Source: Halobacteriales archaeon YIM A00010 (GTDB lineage Archaea > Halobacteriota > Halobacteria > Halobacteriales > Haloarculaceae). From it: a stretch of DNA of 64,000 nucleotides. The DNA is taken from contig JAKCFJ010000001.1 in the NCBI GenBank assembly GCA_025041175.1, positions 1,851,526-1,915,525 on the forward strand, read 5' to 3'. The position numbers and the translations under genes are program-made. The notes under the pieces were generated by a model. It was not told where the DNA came from. It ran no database searches and worked only from the letters and a program-made list of their open reading frames with translations. Shown piece after piece: positions 57,479 through 64,000 of this stretch. The first letter of the stretch is position 1; every line of letters starts with the position of its first letter.

Positions 57479-58540
57479 CTACAGTCGGTAGTCGTGCTCG
57501 CCGGTTTCGCTCTCCAAAAAGGCCGTCAAGAGATCGATCGTCGCGGTGAGATCGGCGTGGTGGACGCTCTCGGTAACGGTGTGGAGATACCGCGTCGGGA
57601 CCGAAATAGCCCCGACCGGCTTGGCGCCGTGGGTGGTTTGGAACCCGGCGGTGTCCGTTTTCCCGCTCGGGAGGATCTCCATCTGGTAGGGAATCCCCGC
57701 TCGCTCGGCGACCGCCTGCAGCCGGCGGTGGACTTTGGGGTTCGTGATGACGCCCGAATCCTTGAGCTTGATCCCCGTTCCCTCGCCCAGCCGGGTGACG
57801 TGTTCGTTCGCTTGGTGCGACGGGGTGTCGTTTGCGACGGTCGTATCGAGCGCGATAGCGAGATCGGGATCGAGATCAACGCCGAGCGCGCGCGCACCGC
57901 GCAGCCCCACCTCCTCCTGGACGGTGGCGGCGAAGTGGATCGTCGCGTCGGGATCGGTGAGCCGTCGAGCGGCGGCCACCATCGCACACACGCTGACGCG
58001 GTTGTCGATCGCCTTTCCCGTGACGTGTTCTCCGACCTGCCGTGTGGTCTGGTCCATCGTGATGAGATCGCCGACGCTCACGCGTTCCTCGACGGTCTCG
58101 GGGTCCAGTCCCACGTCGACGTACACGTCCTCGATCGAGGGGTCGTCCGAATCGCTTCCGTTCGTGTGGGGCGGGGACGACCCGATGACGCCCGCCAGAT
58201 CGCCGTCGTCGGTGTGGACGATCACTCGCTGGGCGCGGAGCACGCGGGGATCCCACCCGCCGAGGGAGTCGATCGTGAGAAACCCGCTGTCGGTGACGTG
58301 ACGCACCATGAACCCGATCTCGTCCATGTGGGTCGCCACAGTGACGCTGTAGTCGCTCGTTCCGGTGAGCGTCCCGATCACGTTGCCCATCGCGTCGGAC
58401 CGAACCGTGTCGGTCGTTTCCGCTAACTCCCGACGAACGATCTCCCGAACCCGGTCTTCGTACCCCGGAACGCCGCCCGTCTCCGTCAGCTCGACCAACA
58501 AACCGGTATCGAACTCGAAATCAGCATCGAATGCGGCCAT
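57479..58540 (-). CDS. M42 family aminopeptidase (TET-like)
   Basis: 353 residues from ATG 58540: MAAFDADFEFDTGLLVELTETGGVPGYEDRVREI. M42 features are VATHMDEIGFMVRHV (His and catalytic Asp), GKAIDNRVSVCAMV (bridging Asp), VQEEVGLRGAR (Glu-Glu) and ESVHHADL (His). These enzymes form large tetrahedral assemblies that degrade peptides released by the proteasome. The reading frame extends to a TTG upstream, but ATG 58540 fits the family. Copy D of the ATACTGTCGG element lies 110 bp upstream. Confidence 0.93.
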   Translation of the reverse strand: MAAFDADFEFDTGLLVELTETGGVPGYEDRVREIVRRELAETTDTVRSDAMGNVIGTLTGTSDYSVTVATHMDEIGFMVRHVTDSGFLTIDSLGGWDPRVLRAQRVIVHTDDGDLAGVIGSSPPHTNGSDSDDPSIEDVYVDVGLDPETVEERVSVGDLITMDQTTRQVGEHVTGKAIDNRVSVCAMVAAARRLTDPDATIHFAATVQEEVGLRGARALGVDLDPDLAIALDTTVANDTPSHQANEHVTRLGEGTGIKLKDSGVITNPKVHRRLQAVAERAGIPYQMEILPSGKTDTAGFQTTHGAKPVGAISVPTRYLHTVTESVHHADLTATIDLLTAFLESETGEHDYRL

Positions 58541-58649
58541 AGTTCGGGATTGGTGACCGTCCATATGAGAGATACGATAACGCGGAACCATCGTTGGCGC
58601 GTCATCCAACCGGAGACGGGTTCGTGCCGGTCGTGCGCGGCGCGTTTCC

Positions 58650-58745
58650 TACTGTCGGATCTACGTACGGAGTGCGACGGACGATCCAGCTGCTGTCTGG
58701 CGATTCACCAGCAGCCGATACGCGATCACCGCCGTCCGACAGTAT
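58650..58745. repeat. ATACTGTCGG element, copy D (subfamily 1)
   Basis: About 96 bp from TACTGTCGGAT (58650-58660) to GTCCGACAGTAT (58734-58745). It aligns with copy E and with the reverse complement of copy A (shared ATCCAGCTGCTGTC and CGATCACCG-type blocks). Its last T is the first base of the reversed stop codon (TCA 58745-58747) of the polyprenyl synthase gene. Confidence 0.85.
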
Positions 58746-59809
58746 CAGACCTTCCGGTCGATCACGAACCGCGTGAACGAGGCGAGCTGCTCGGAGATCT
58801 CGGGATCGAGATCGAGTTGATGGAGGCACTCGCGCGCGTCGTTCGACAGTTGGTGTGCTTTTTCGCGGGCGTATTCGACGCTCCCGGTCTCGTAGAGGAG
58901 GTCGACGACCGTCTCAATCTCCGCGGGAGTGTTCTCCTCTGCCCACAGGATCTCTTCCATGCGCGCGACCTGCTGGGCCGGGGCGTTGTTCGCCGCGTGA
59001 ATGACCATCAGCGTCTTTTTTCCCTCCCGGATGTCGTTTCCGGCGGCTTTTCCGAACGCGCCACCGTCCTCGTCGCTCGTCTCGATATCGAGGATGTCGT
59101 CGCCGATCTGGAACGCCACGCTCATCAGCTCAGCGAACTCCGCGGCTGTTCGTTCGGTCGCTTCGTCCTGGCCGGTGACGATGGCAGCGAGGCGGGCAAC
59201 GATGCGCCCGAGACAGCCGGTCTTACACGCACACATCTCCAGATACTCCGCCTCAGTGATGTCGATCGTCTGCTTGTTGTGCCAGTAAATGTCCATTCCC
59301 TGTCCGAGATGCGTCCGATTGAGCTCGTACATCAGCATCTCATAGGCCGCGAGCCTGCGTTCGGCGGACAGATCGGCGGGATCGTGGGTGATGATCTTCA
59401 GCGGGAGGAAGTACATGGCGTTGCCCGCGTTGAGCGCAACGTCCATTCCCGAGATGTGGTGCAATGCGGGGTGTCCCCGGCGCATGTCCGCCTCGTCCTC
59501 GACGTCGTCGACGATGATCGTTCCGTTGTGAAGGATCTCCGGAATGCACGCGTAGGGGAGATACTCGTGGGGATCCTCGCCGAAGCCCTCGGTCAACAAC
59601 AGGAACACGATGGCTCGCCAGCGCTTGCCACCCCGGTCGAGGAGGTTCCAAACGGGGTCCGACAGGGCGCGTTGAACGCCGTCCGTATCGTATTCGTAGC
59701 GTGCCGGGCCGAAAAACTCCGAGAGATACGTCTCGTCGATGGTTCGTGGTAGCAATCGCTCGATCTCCCTGTCAACAACCGGCTGCCACTCTTCGAGCAC
59801 CTCCCGCAT
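58745..59809 (-). CDS. Polyprenyl diphosphate synthase (geranyl(farnesyl)geranyl type)
   Basis: 354 residues from ATG 59809 (MREVLEEWQPVVDREIERLLP); a TTG nine codons upstream is possible. First Asp-rich motif in ILHNGTIIVDDVEDEADMRRG, second in FQIGDDILDIETSDEDGG, with LGQGMDIYWHN between, as in trans-prenyltransferases. It condenses isopentenyl units for archaeal lipid or quinone side chains. The 5' half CLLD motif and DRGGKRWRAIVFLL are typical of haloarchaeal long-form idsA. Stop codon coincides with copy D of the repeat element. Confidence 0.92.
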   Translation of the reverse strand: MREVLEEWQPVVDREIERLLPRTIDETYLSEFFGPARYEYDTDGVQRALSDPVWNLLDRGGKRWRAIVFLLLTEGFGEDPHEYLPYACIPEILHNGTIIVDDVEDEADMRRGHPALHHISGMDVALNAGNAMYFLPLKIITHDPADLSAERRLAAYEMLMYELNRTHLGQGMDIYWHNKQTIDITEAEYLEMCACKTGCLGRIVARLAAIVTGQDEATERTAAEFAELMSVAFQIGDDILDIETSDEDGGAFGKAAGNDIREGKKTLMVIHAANNAPAQQVARMEEILWAEENTPAEIETVVDLLYETGSVEYAREKAHQLSNDARECLHQLDLDPEISEQLASFTRFVIDRKV

Positions 59810-59876
59810 ACCCTGCCACACTTCGTCCTCGTTCAAAAACCTCGTTATTTTCGACCGACAGTCGGTTCACGCCGAT

Positions 59877-59977
59877 ACACTGTCGAACAGAGCCACGTAC
59901 GGACAGAGACGGACTATCCAGCTGCTGTCCGACGGGTCACCAGCATCCGATATTCAATCATCTCTGTCCGACAGTGT
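59877..59977. repeat. ATACTGTCGG element, copy E (subfamily 1, diverged)
   Basis: 101 bp from ACACTGTCGAAC (59877-59888) to GTCCGACAGTGT (59966-59977). The core (ATCCAGCTGCTGTCC, CAGCATCCGATATTCAATCA) aligns with A and D. A shorter ACCGACAGTCGGT palindrome at 59854-59866 next to it may be a terminal fragment of another copy. Its right end faces the 3' end of the tRNA gene, 46 bp away. Confidence 0.82.
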
Positions 59978-60023
59978 AGCTGTTCGAAAGAGGGTACCGA
60001 CGAGAACAACGACGCCAGGAAAG

Positions 60024-60098
60024 TAGCGGGAGGTAGATTTGAACTACCGATCTCCGGGTTATGAGCCCGGCGGAATCTCCTGGCTATCCCATCCCGCT
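60024..60098 (-). tRNA. tRNA-Met(CAU), initiator type
   Basis: 75 bases including the discriminator A. Acceptor AGCGGGA pairs with TCCCGCT (A1-U72, an archaeal initiator feature). D arm and anticodon arm CCGGG-CTCATAA-CCCGG carry anticodon CAT, with three consecutive G-C pairs near the loop (GGG/CCC), the hallmark of initiator tRNA. T arm GGTAG-TTCAAAT-CTACC. CCA is not encoded and there is no intron. Confidence 0.95.
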
Positions 60099-60214
60099 GT
60101 TTCCTCTTACCCCCGACACAGTAGTAAGGGTTATGATTCGCGTCCCGTCTGTTACTCGTACCCACTCCCTACCTGCGTGACGGATTCAGTCAGAAGATGT
60201 ATGACTGGTGACGT

Positions 60215-62551
60215 ATGAGTGATCGCATGGAGTATTGGGTCGTGGTTCGCTGGCTCGTCGTCTATCTTCTCCTGTTCGCCGCCGGGGTTCCGATCGCCGC
60301 CGCGTTGTGTCCCCGTCTCGCGGATCGGGGGAGCGGTGTTGCCCTGCCGATCGCGCTCGCGTGCGTCGGTCTCCCGGCCTACTGGATCGGACATCTGACG
60401 TTCGGCTGGCTCGCGGTCGTGGGCGGACTGTTGTCGCTCGTTCTCATTCTCCTCGTGGTTCGGAGCTACGGCACGGTCGGGATCGAGCGCCGACCGGCCG
60501 TCGAGGCGGCCGTCGTGTTCACGCTCGCGTTCGTCGGACTGGTCATCGTTCGGGCCGTCGATCCGGGGATCCATCCGTCCGGTGGGGAGAAGTTCCTCGA
60601 TTACGGACTGTTGGCGAGCCTGCTCCGGGCGTCGTCGCTGCCGCCCGAGGATTTCTGGTTCGCTGGCGAGGCCGTGCAGTACTACTACGGCGGGCACATG
60701 CTCTCTGCGGTGCTGTCGATGCTGACGGGCACGGAAGCCGCCTACAGCTACAACCTCGCGCTGGCTGGCTGGTACGCAATGCTGGTGACAGCGGTGTACG
60801 GGTTTGCCGGCTCGCTCGGGTCGTCGGTCGGTCTGTCGCGGCGGCGCACCGGTGTGCTGGGCGGGTTCTTCGTCGGCGTTGCGAGCAACCTCCAGACGCC
60901 GTTTCGAGCGCTGTTGTGGCTGCTCCCCGACGAAACAGCACAATCGATCGCCGCGTGGGTGAACGTTTCTGTCGAGGGGTTTGCCGTTTCTCCGGCCGGA
61001 TTCTCCTACTGGAACGCGAGCCGCGTCATCCCCGGCGTGCCGGGAAATCCCGACTCCTACCGCATCGCAACCGAGTTTCCGTTGTTCGCGTGGCTGAACG
61101 GGGATCTCCACGCACACATGATAAGCACCCCGTTCTTGGTGGCCGTCGCCACCCTCTGTTTCAGCTACTACCGGAGCCAGCCCTCCGAGCGCTCGCTTCG
61201 CACGGCGTTGTTGGGCGTGAGCGCGGTGCTGGCCGGACTCATCGGGTTCATCAACACGTGGTCGTTGCCGACCGCGTTCGGGGTGGTGTGGCTCACGCTC
61301 CTGTTCGCTCCGTCGCCTCCAGGTTCGAGCTGGCTTTCCTCGCGCGTCGGCGTTCCCGCCCAGTTCCCGTTCGTTCGACGGTTCGACGCGTGGCGAGAGG
61401 GGTGGGTCACCCGCGAGCTCCGTCGCGCTGGCAGCGCCTTCCTCACCGTGGGGGCGTTGGCACCGATCGGGTTGGCAGCGACGCTCCCGTTTTGGCTCGG
61501 TCCCGCGAGTGGCCGAGCGATCGGCGTGGTTTCGGGTCAGACGCGCCTCGGTCCGTTGCTTCTCGTCCACGGTGGTTTTCTGCTCGTGTTCGTCCCGGTG
61601 CTGTTTGCCGGGTCGAACACCGCCGCCCGTGTCGCGCGGAGACCGATTGTGTCGGGCGTGGCGATCGGTCTGTCGGCAGCGATCGCCGCGTGGCTCCGAT
61701 TTCCCGCCCTCGTGGTGATCGGACCGATCGCGCTCTGGGCGTGGATGTGTCTCCGAGAAGAACAGTCCGAGGACGACCACAGCCGGACGTCACTCGGCTA
61801 CGCGGGGGTGCTCGTGCTCGCGGGTGCGGGGATCGTGTTGCTCGTCGAGCTCCTCTATCTCCAGGATCAGGCGGCTCAGGGCCGGTTCAACACCGTCTTC
61901 AAGGCGTACTTTCAGGTGTGGGTGCTGTGGAGTCCAGCCGCGGGGGTCGGGCTGGCGTGGATTCTCCGACGTAGATTCCGTGGTGCTCGGCTCGGGCGGC
62001 TGTTCGTGGCCGGATTGGTACTCAGCACGGCAATCTACGGACCGCTTGCGCTCTCGAACCACTTCACCGGTGAGGCTCCCGATGCCACACTCGAGGATCC
62101 GACGCTCGACGCGTTGACCCACCTCGACACCGTTCACTCCGAGGAAGCGGTAGCGATCCGGTGGCTCGATCGACGACCCGGTCAGCCGGTCGTCGCCGCC
62201 GCGCCAGGGATGGATCAGTACGCCTGGGTGAATCCGGAGTCGGCACTCACCGGTCTCCCGACGATCGTTGGCTGGACGCACGAGATTATCTACCGGAATT
62301 CGTCGGTGTACAACGCGCGTGCGGCGGATGTGGACGCTCTCTATCGAGGACCGCCCGAACGAACCGTCGAACAGCTCCACCGTTACGACGTGCGCTACAT
62401 CTACGTCGGGCCACGCGAACGCGACCGGTACGGCGAGCTTCCGTTCGATCGGATCGACGGGCTCGAGAAACACCGCTTTGGGGACGTGGTCATCTACGAG
62501 GTGGACCAAGCGAACGTGGATCCGATCGAAAACGGTTCCGAACGAGGCTAA
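60215..62551 (+). CDS. DUF2298 (Chlor_Arch_YYY) polytopic membrane protein
   Basis: 778 residues with about 18-19 membrane helices and a large C-terminal outer domain. Features of the DUF2298 family: an early acidic/aromatic outer loop (PSGGEKFLDYGLLASLLRASSLPPEDFWFAGEAVQYYYGGHMLSAVL) and the mid segment EFPLFAWLNGDLHAHMISTPFLVA. These resemble GT-C glycosyltransferases; the family is proposed to act in polysaccharide or glycolipid assembly. Its TAA overlaps the reversed stop of the convergent gene (CTAA). Confidence 0.85.
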   Translation: MSDRMEYWVVVRWLVVYLLLFAAGVPIAAALCPRLADRGSGVALPIALACVGLPAYWIGHLTFGWLAVVGGLLSLVLILLVVRSYGTVGIERRPAVEAAVVFTLAFVGLVIVRAVDPGIHPSGGEKFLDYGLLASLLRASSLPPEDFWFAGEAVQYYYGGHMLSAVLSMLTGTEAAYSYNLALAGWYAMLVTAVYGFAGSLGSSVGLSRRRTGVLGGFFVGVASNLQTPFRALLWLLPDETAQSIAAWVNVSVEGFAVSPAGFSYWNASRVIPGVPGNPDSYRIATEFPLFAWLNGDLHAHMISTPFLVAVATLCFSYYRSQPSERSLRTALLGVSAVLAGLIGFINTWSLPTAFGVVWLTLLFAPSPPGSSWLSSRVGVPAQFPFVRRFDAWREGWVTRELRRAGSAFLTVGALAPIGLAATLPFWLGPASGRAIGVVSGQTRLGPLLLVHGGFLLVFVPVLFAGSNTAARVARRPIVSGVAIGLSAAIAAWLRFPALVVIGPIALWAWMCLREEQSEDDHSRTSLGYAGVLVLAGAGIVLLVELLYLQDQAAQGRFNTVFKAYFQVWVLWSPAAGVGLAWILRRRFRGARLGRLFVAGLVLSTAIYGPLALSNHFTGEAPDATLEDPTLDALTHLDTVHSEEAVAIRWLDRRPGQPVVAAAPGMDQYAWVNPESALTGLPTIVGWTHEIIYRNSSVYNARAADVDALYRGPPERTVEQLHRYDVRYIYVGPRERDRYGELPFDRIDGLEKHRFGDVVIYEVDQANVDPIENGSERG

Positions 62552-64000
62552 CGCGGACGACGAGCAGTGGCGTTCGACCCGTTGTGGGTCGGTTGCGAGT
62601 CGGTCAGTTCGAACACGGCGACGCCGCTGTTTTTGTGCTGCATCGAGTACTGCTCGGAGGCGTTCATCGAGTGGAGCAGCCCTGGGTTCGGGCTGTGCTC
62701 GTCGCCGTGGACGGTGTACACGTCGCGGGGGACGTACACGTAGTCGGGGTGGCGATCCGAGAGACCGAGCAGCACGTTGAGACAGGTGACGTCCGAGCAG
62801 CTGGCCAGATCCCGGAACAGCGCGTACTCCGTGTAGTAGCCGGACGTCGAGGTCCACTCCGCGCCCCACGGGCTGAGGATCACCGTCCGTTCGGAGTAGT
62901 ACGGCACCCACTCGGCTGCATCGCTGAGAACGACGAACGTCGCATCTGGTTCGGTGTTGTCTTTGATCCATTCCGCCGCGCGGAGATCATTGTCGTCGAC
63001 CGTCTGTGGTTGGGTCGGGCTGTCGTGGTGGGCCGTGGTCAGCTCGCTGCCGGCAAAGGCAACGCCGGTTCCGATCGCACCGAGCACGAGCACGAACGCC
63101 ACCCCGATCGGAACGATTCTCCGGCGATCGGTCGGGATCGGAACGGACAGATCGAGCGCCGCCAGTGCGGGAACGATGACCTCGACGACGAGCACCGCGC
63201 TCAGCATCGATCCGGCGACGAAGGTGAACCTCTGTTTCCCGATGACGTAGCTGGCGAGCACCATCCACGCCGGGAGGAAATACCGCTGGCGGAATAGGGC
63301 GTACAGTCCGCCCGCGAACGCCACGACGTAAAACGGCGTGACGACATCCATGTCCCAGAGCGGGTAGACGAACTGCGACGCGAGCCGATTGACGCCGCCA
63401 AACAATCCTGTGTGGGTTCCGCTCGCCGACAGGTAGATGTCCAGTCCGTGGGTGGTCACGATCTGGAGCCACCACGGAGCAGCGAGCACAAGCCCGCCGG
63501 TGGCGACGATAGCACCGTTGCGCAGTCCGCGCCACGTCCGGTCGTAGAAGACGAACAGCAGGAGGTAGCTACCGCCGAAAAACACCGCGTACACCGGGTG
63601 TGTGAGCATTGTCAGCGCGAACAGCATCGTTCCAGAAAGCAACCACCGCACGCCGCCGGTTCGGAAGAGTTTGAGCCCCGCGTACACGCCCAGCAGCGCG
63701 AACAACACCGCGACGGACCGGACGATACCACCCGCGGAGATGTGCCACCGGAGCACCGGTGGCGTCACGGCAAAGAACACCGTCGCAATGCCTGCTTTCG
63801 TGGGGGATTCCAACAGCTCCTTTGTGAGGTAGTAGAAGGGGATCAGATACACGATCGCTATCACGCCCGGCGCGTACAGTTCGAGCGCCACGGGATCGAC
63901 GCCCGTAACGTCGGTGGTGACGGCGATCAGATAGAACACGAGGGGTGGGTAGGCGAAGGGGATCCCGCCTTCGAGGTAGTAGGGAATCCGATCGGGCAGC
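62548..64000 (-). CDS. GT-C type membrane glycosyltransferase-like protein (5' end outside window)
   Basis: The last ~483 residues of a large membrane protein; the reading frame continues beyond the window edge (GIPFAYPPLVFYLIAVTTDVTGV...). Helices such as KAGIATVFFAVTPPVLRWHISAGGIVRSVAVLFALLGVYAGLKL and IVATGGLVLAAPWWLQIV match STT3/ArnT-like GT-C proteins. The C-terminal outer domain has AAEWIKDNTEPDATFVVLSDAAEWVPYYSER and SCSDVTCLNVL, similar to haloarchaeal proteins next to DUF2298. Overlaps the DUF2298 stop by four bases. Confidence 0.8.
   Translation of the reverse strand, partial: LPDRIPYYLEGGIPFAYPPLVFYLIAVTTDVTGVDPVALELYAPGVIAIVYLIPFYYLTKELLESPTKAGIATVFFAVTPPVLRWHISAGGIVRSVAVLFALLGVYAGLKLFRTGGVRWLLSGTMLFALTMLTHPVYAVFFGGSYLLLFVFYDRTWRGLRNGAIVATGGLVLAAPWWLQIVTTHGLDIYLSASGTHTGLFGGVNRLASQFVYPLWDMDVVTPFYVVAFAGGLYALFRQRYFLPAWMVLASYVIGKQRFTFVAGSMLSAVLVVEVIVPALAALDLSVPIPTDRRRIVPIGVAFVLVLGAIGTGVAFAGSELTTAHHDSPTQPQTVDDNDLRAAEWIKDNTEPDATFVVLSDAAEWVPYYSERTVILSPWGAEWTSTSGYYTEYALFRDLASCSDVTCLNVLLGLSDRHPDYVYVPRDVYTVHGDEHSPNPGLLHSMNASEQYSMQHKNSGVAVFELTDSQPTHNGSNATARRPR

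Noticed and set aside
59854..59866. Independent regulatory palindrome ACCGACAGTCGGT
   Set aside because: It contains the terminal core of the repeat family and lies next to copy E, so it is more simply a terminal fragment of that family.
35517..59977. CRISPR array
   Set aside because: Copies are 2-15 kb apart with different neighbours, carry terminal inverted repeats and have no regular spacers; no cas genes are present.
61790..62971. 393-codon minus frame across the DUF2298 3' end
   Set aside because: Overlaps two supported convergent genes and lacks any motif.

Overview
The window is a stretch of haloarchaeal chromosome. The evidence is acidic GC-rich proteins, Tat signals on most secreted proteins, TTTAAA-type TATA boxes with leaderless or near-leaderless starts, an archaeal initiator tRNA-Met, and archaeal informational genes: a Kae1-Bud32 fusion, ribosomal protein S24e, Pus10 and SecD/SecF without SecA. 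I see no rRNA operon, CRISPR array or complete prophage. Species cannot be fixed from the sequence alone.

Layout. 1-10 kb: peptide-ABC lipoprotein (cut by the window edge), ABC-2 exporter, NUDIX hydrolase, DUF420 membrane protein, DUF4097 lipoprotein, proline dehydrogenase, HD phosphohydrolase, a TetR regulator with two palindromic operators, Trm112-like protein and purA. 10-17 kb: haloarchaeal conserved proteins, then a minus-strand bc-type respiratory operon read as [DUF7319-like + halocyanin in one ORF], DUF7318-like, Rieske, cytochrome b N-half, cytochrome b C-half. 17-22 kb: secreted HExxH protease, CPBP protease, pgi and a membrane protein. 22-26.4 kb: an AT-rich accessory island with a decayed tnpB full of perfect small palindromes, three unknown small proteins, and a secreted modular protein whose C-terminal tip changes composition abruptly, like a polymorphic toxin.

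26.4-40 kb: secF-secD, then rnhB and pus10, both of which look broken, a 40-residue zinc-finger protein, a GT-C membrane glycosyltransferase, a TrkA-N protein, a PIN-like gene pair, a PGF-CTERM surface protein, rdgB, kae1-bud32 and rps24e. 40-46.5 kb: a divergent Zn-alcohol dehydrogenase / amidohydrolase-DUF59 set resembling the accessory genes of propane-type monooxygenase clusters but with no monooxygenase, a redoxin, a carotenoid-type DUF422 protein, and a small Cys-rich gene pair preceded by a leader with two mutually exclusive structures. 46.5-64 kb: Lrp regulator plus aminotransferase, three small membrane proteins, NAD-kinase-like protein, M28 peptidase, hpt, DsbA-like lipoprotein, pilin, coaBC, SRPBCC protein, a second halocyanin with a sequon-array stalk, M42 peptidase, polyprenyl synthase, tRNA-iMet, and two large GT-C/DUF2298 membrane proteins.

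Themes. (1) Electron transfer: the bc operon and two halocyanins whose copper domains are nearly identical in DNA, 41 kb apart. (2) Cell surface: several Tat lipoproteins, a PGF-CTERM protein, a pilin, two or three GT-C proteins and a 14-sequon stalk. (3) Genome plasticity: five copies of a ~100 bp element with ATACTGTCGG termini, the tnpB remnant, the toxin-like island and the pus10/rnhB damage. The best candidates for something undescribed are the 22-26.4 kb island, the palindrome clusters, the 45.3 kb leader and the Sec/Tat-type membrane fusion in the bc operon. Family names given as DUF numbers are from memory and should be confirmed by profile search.
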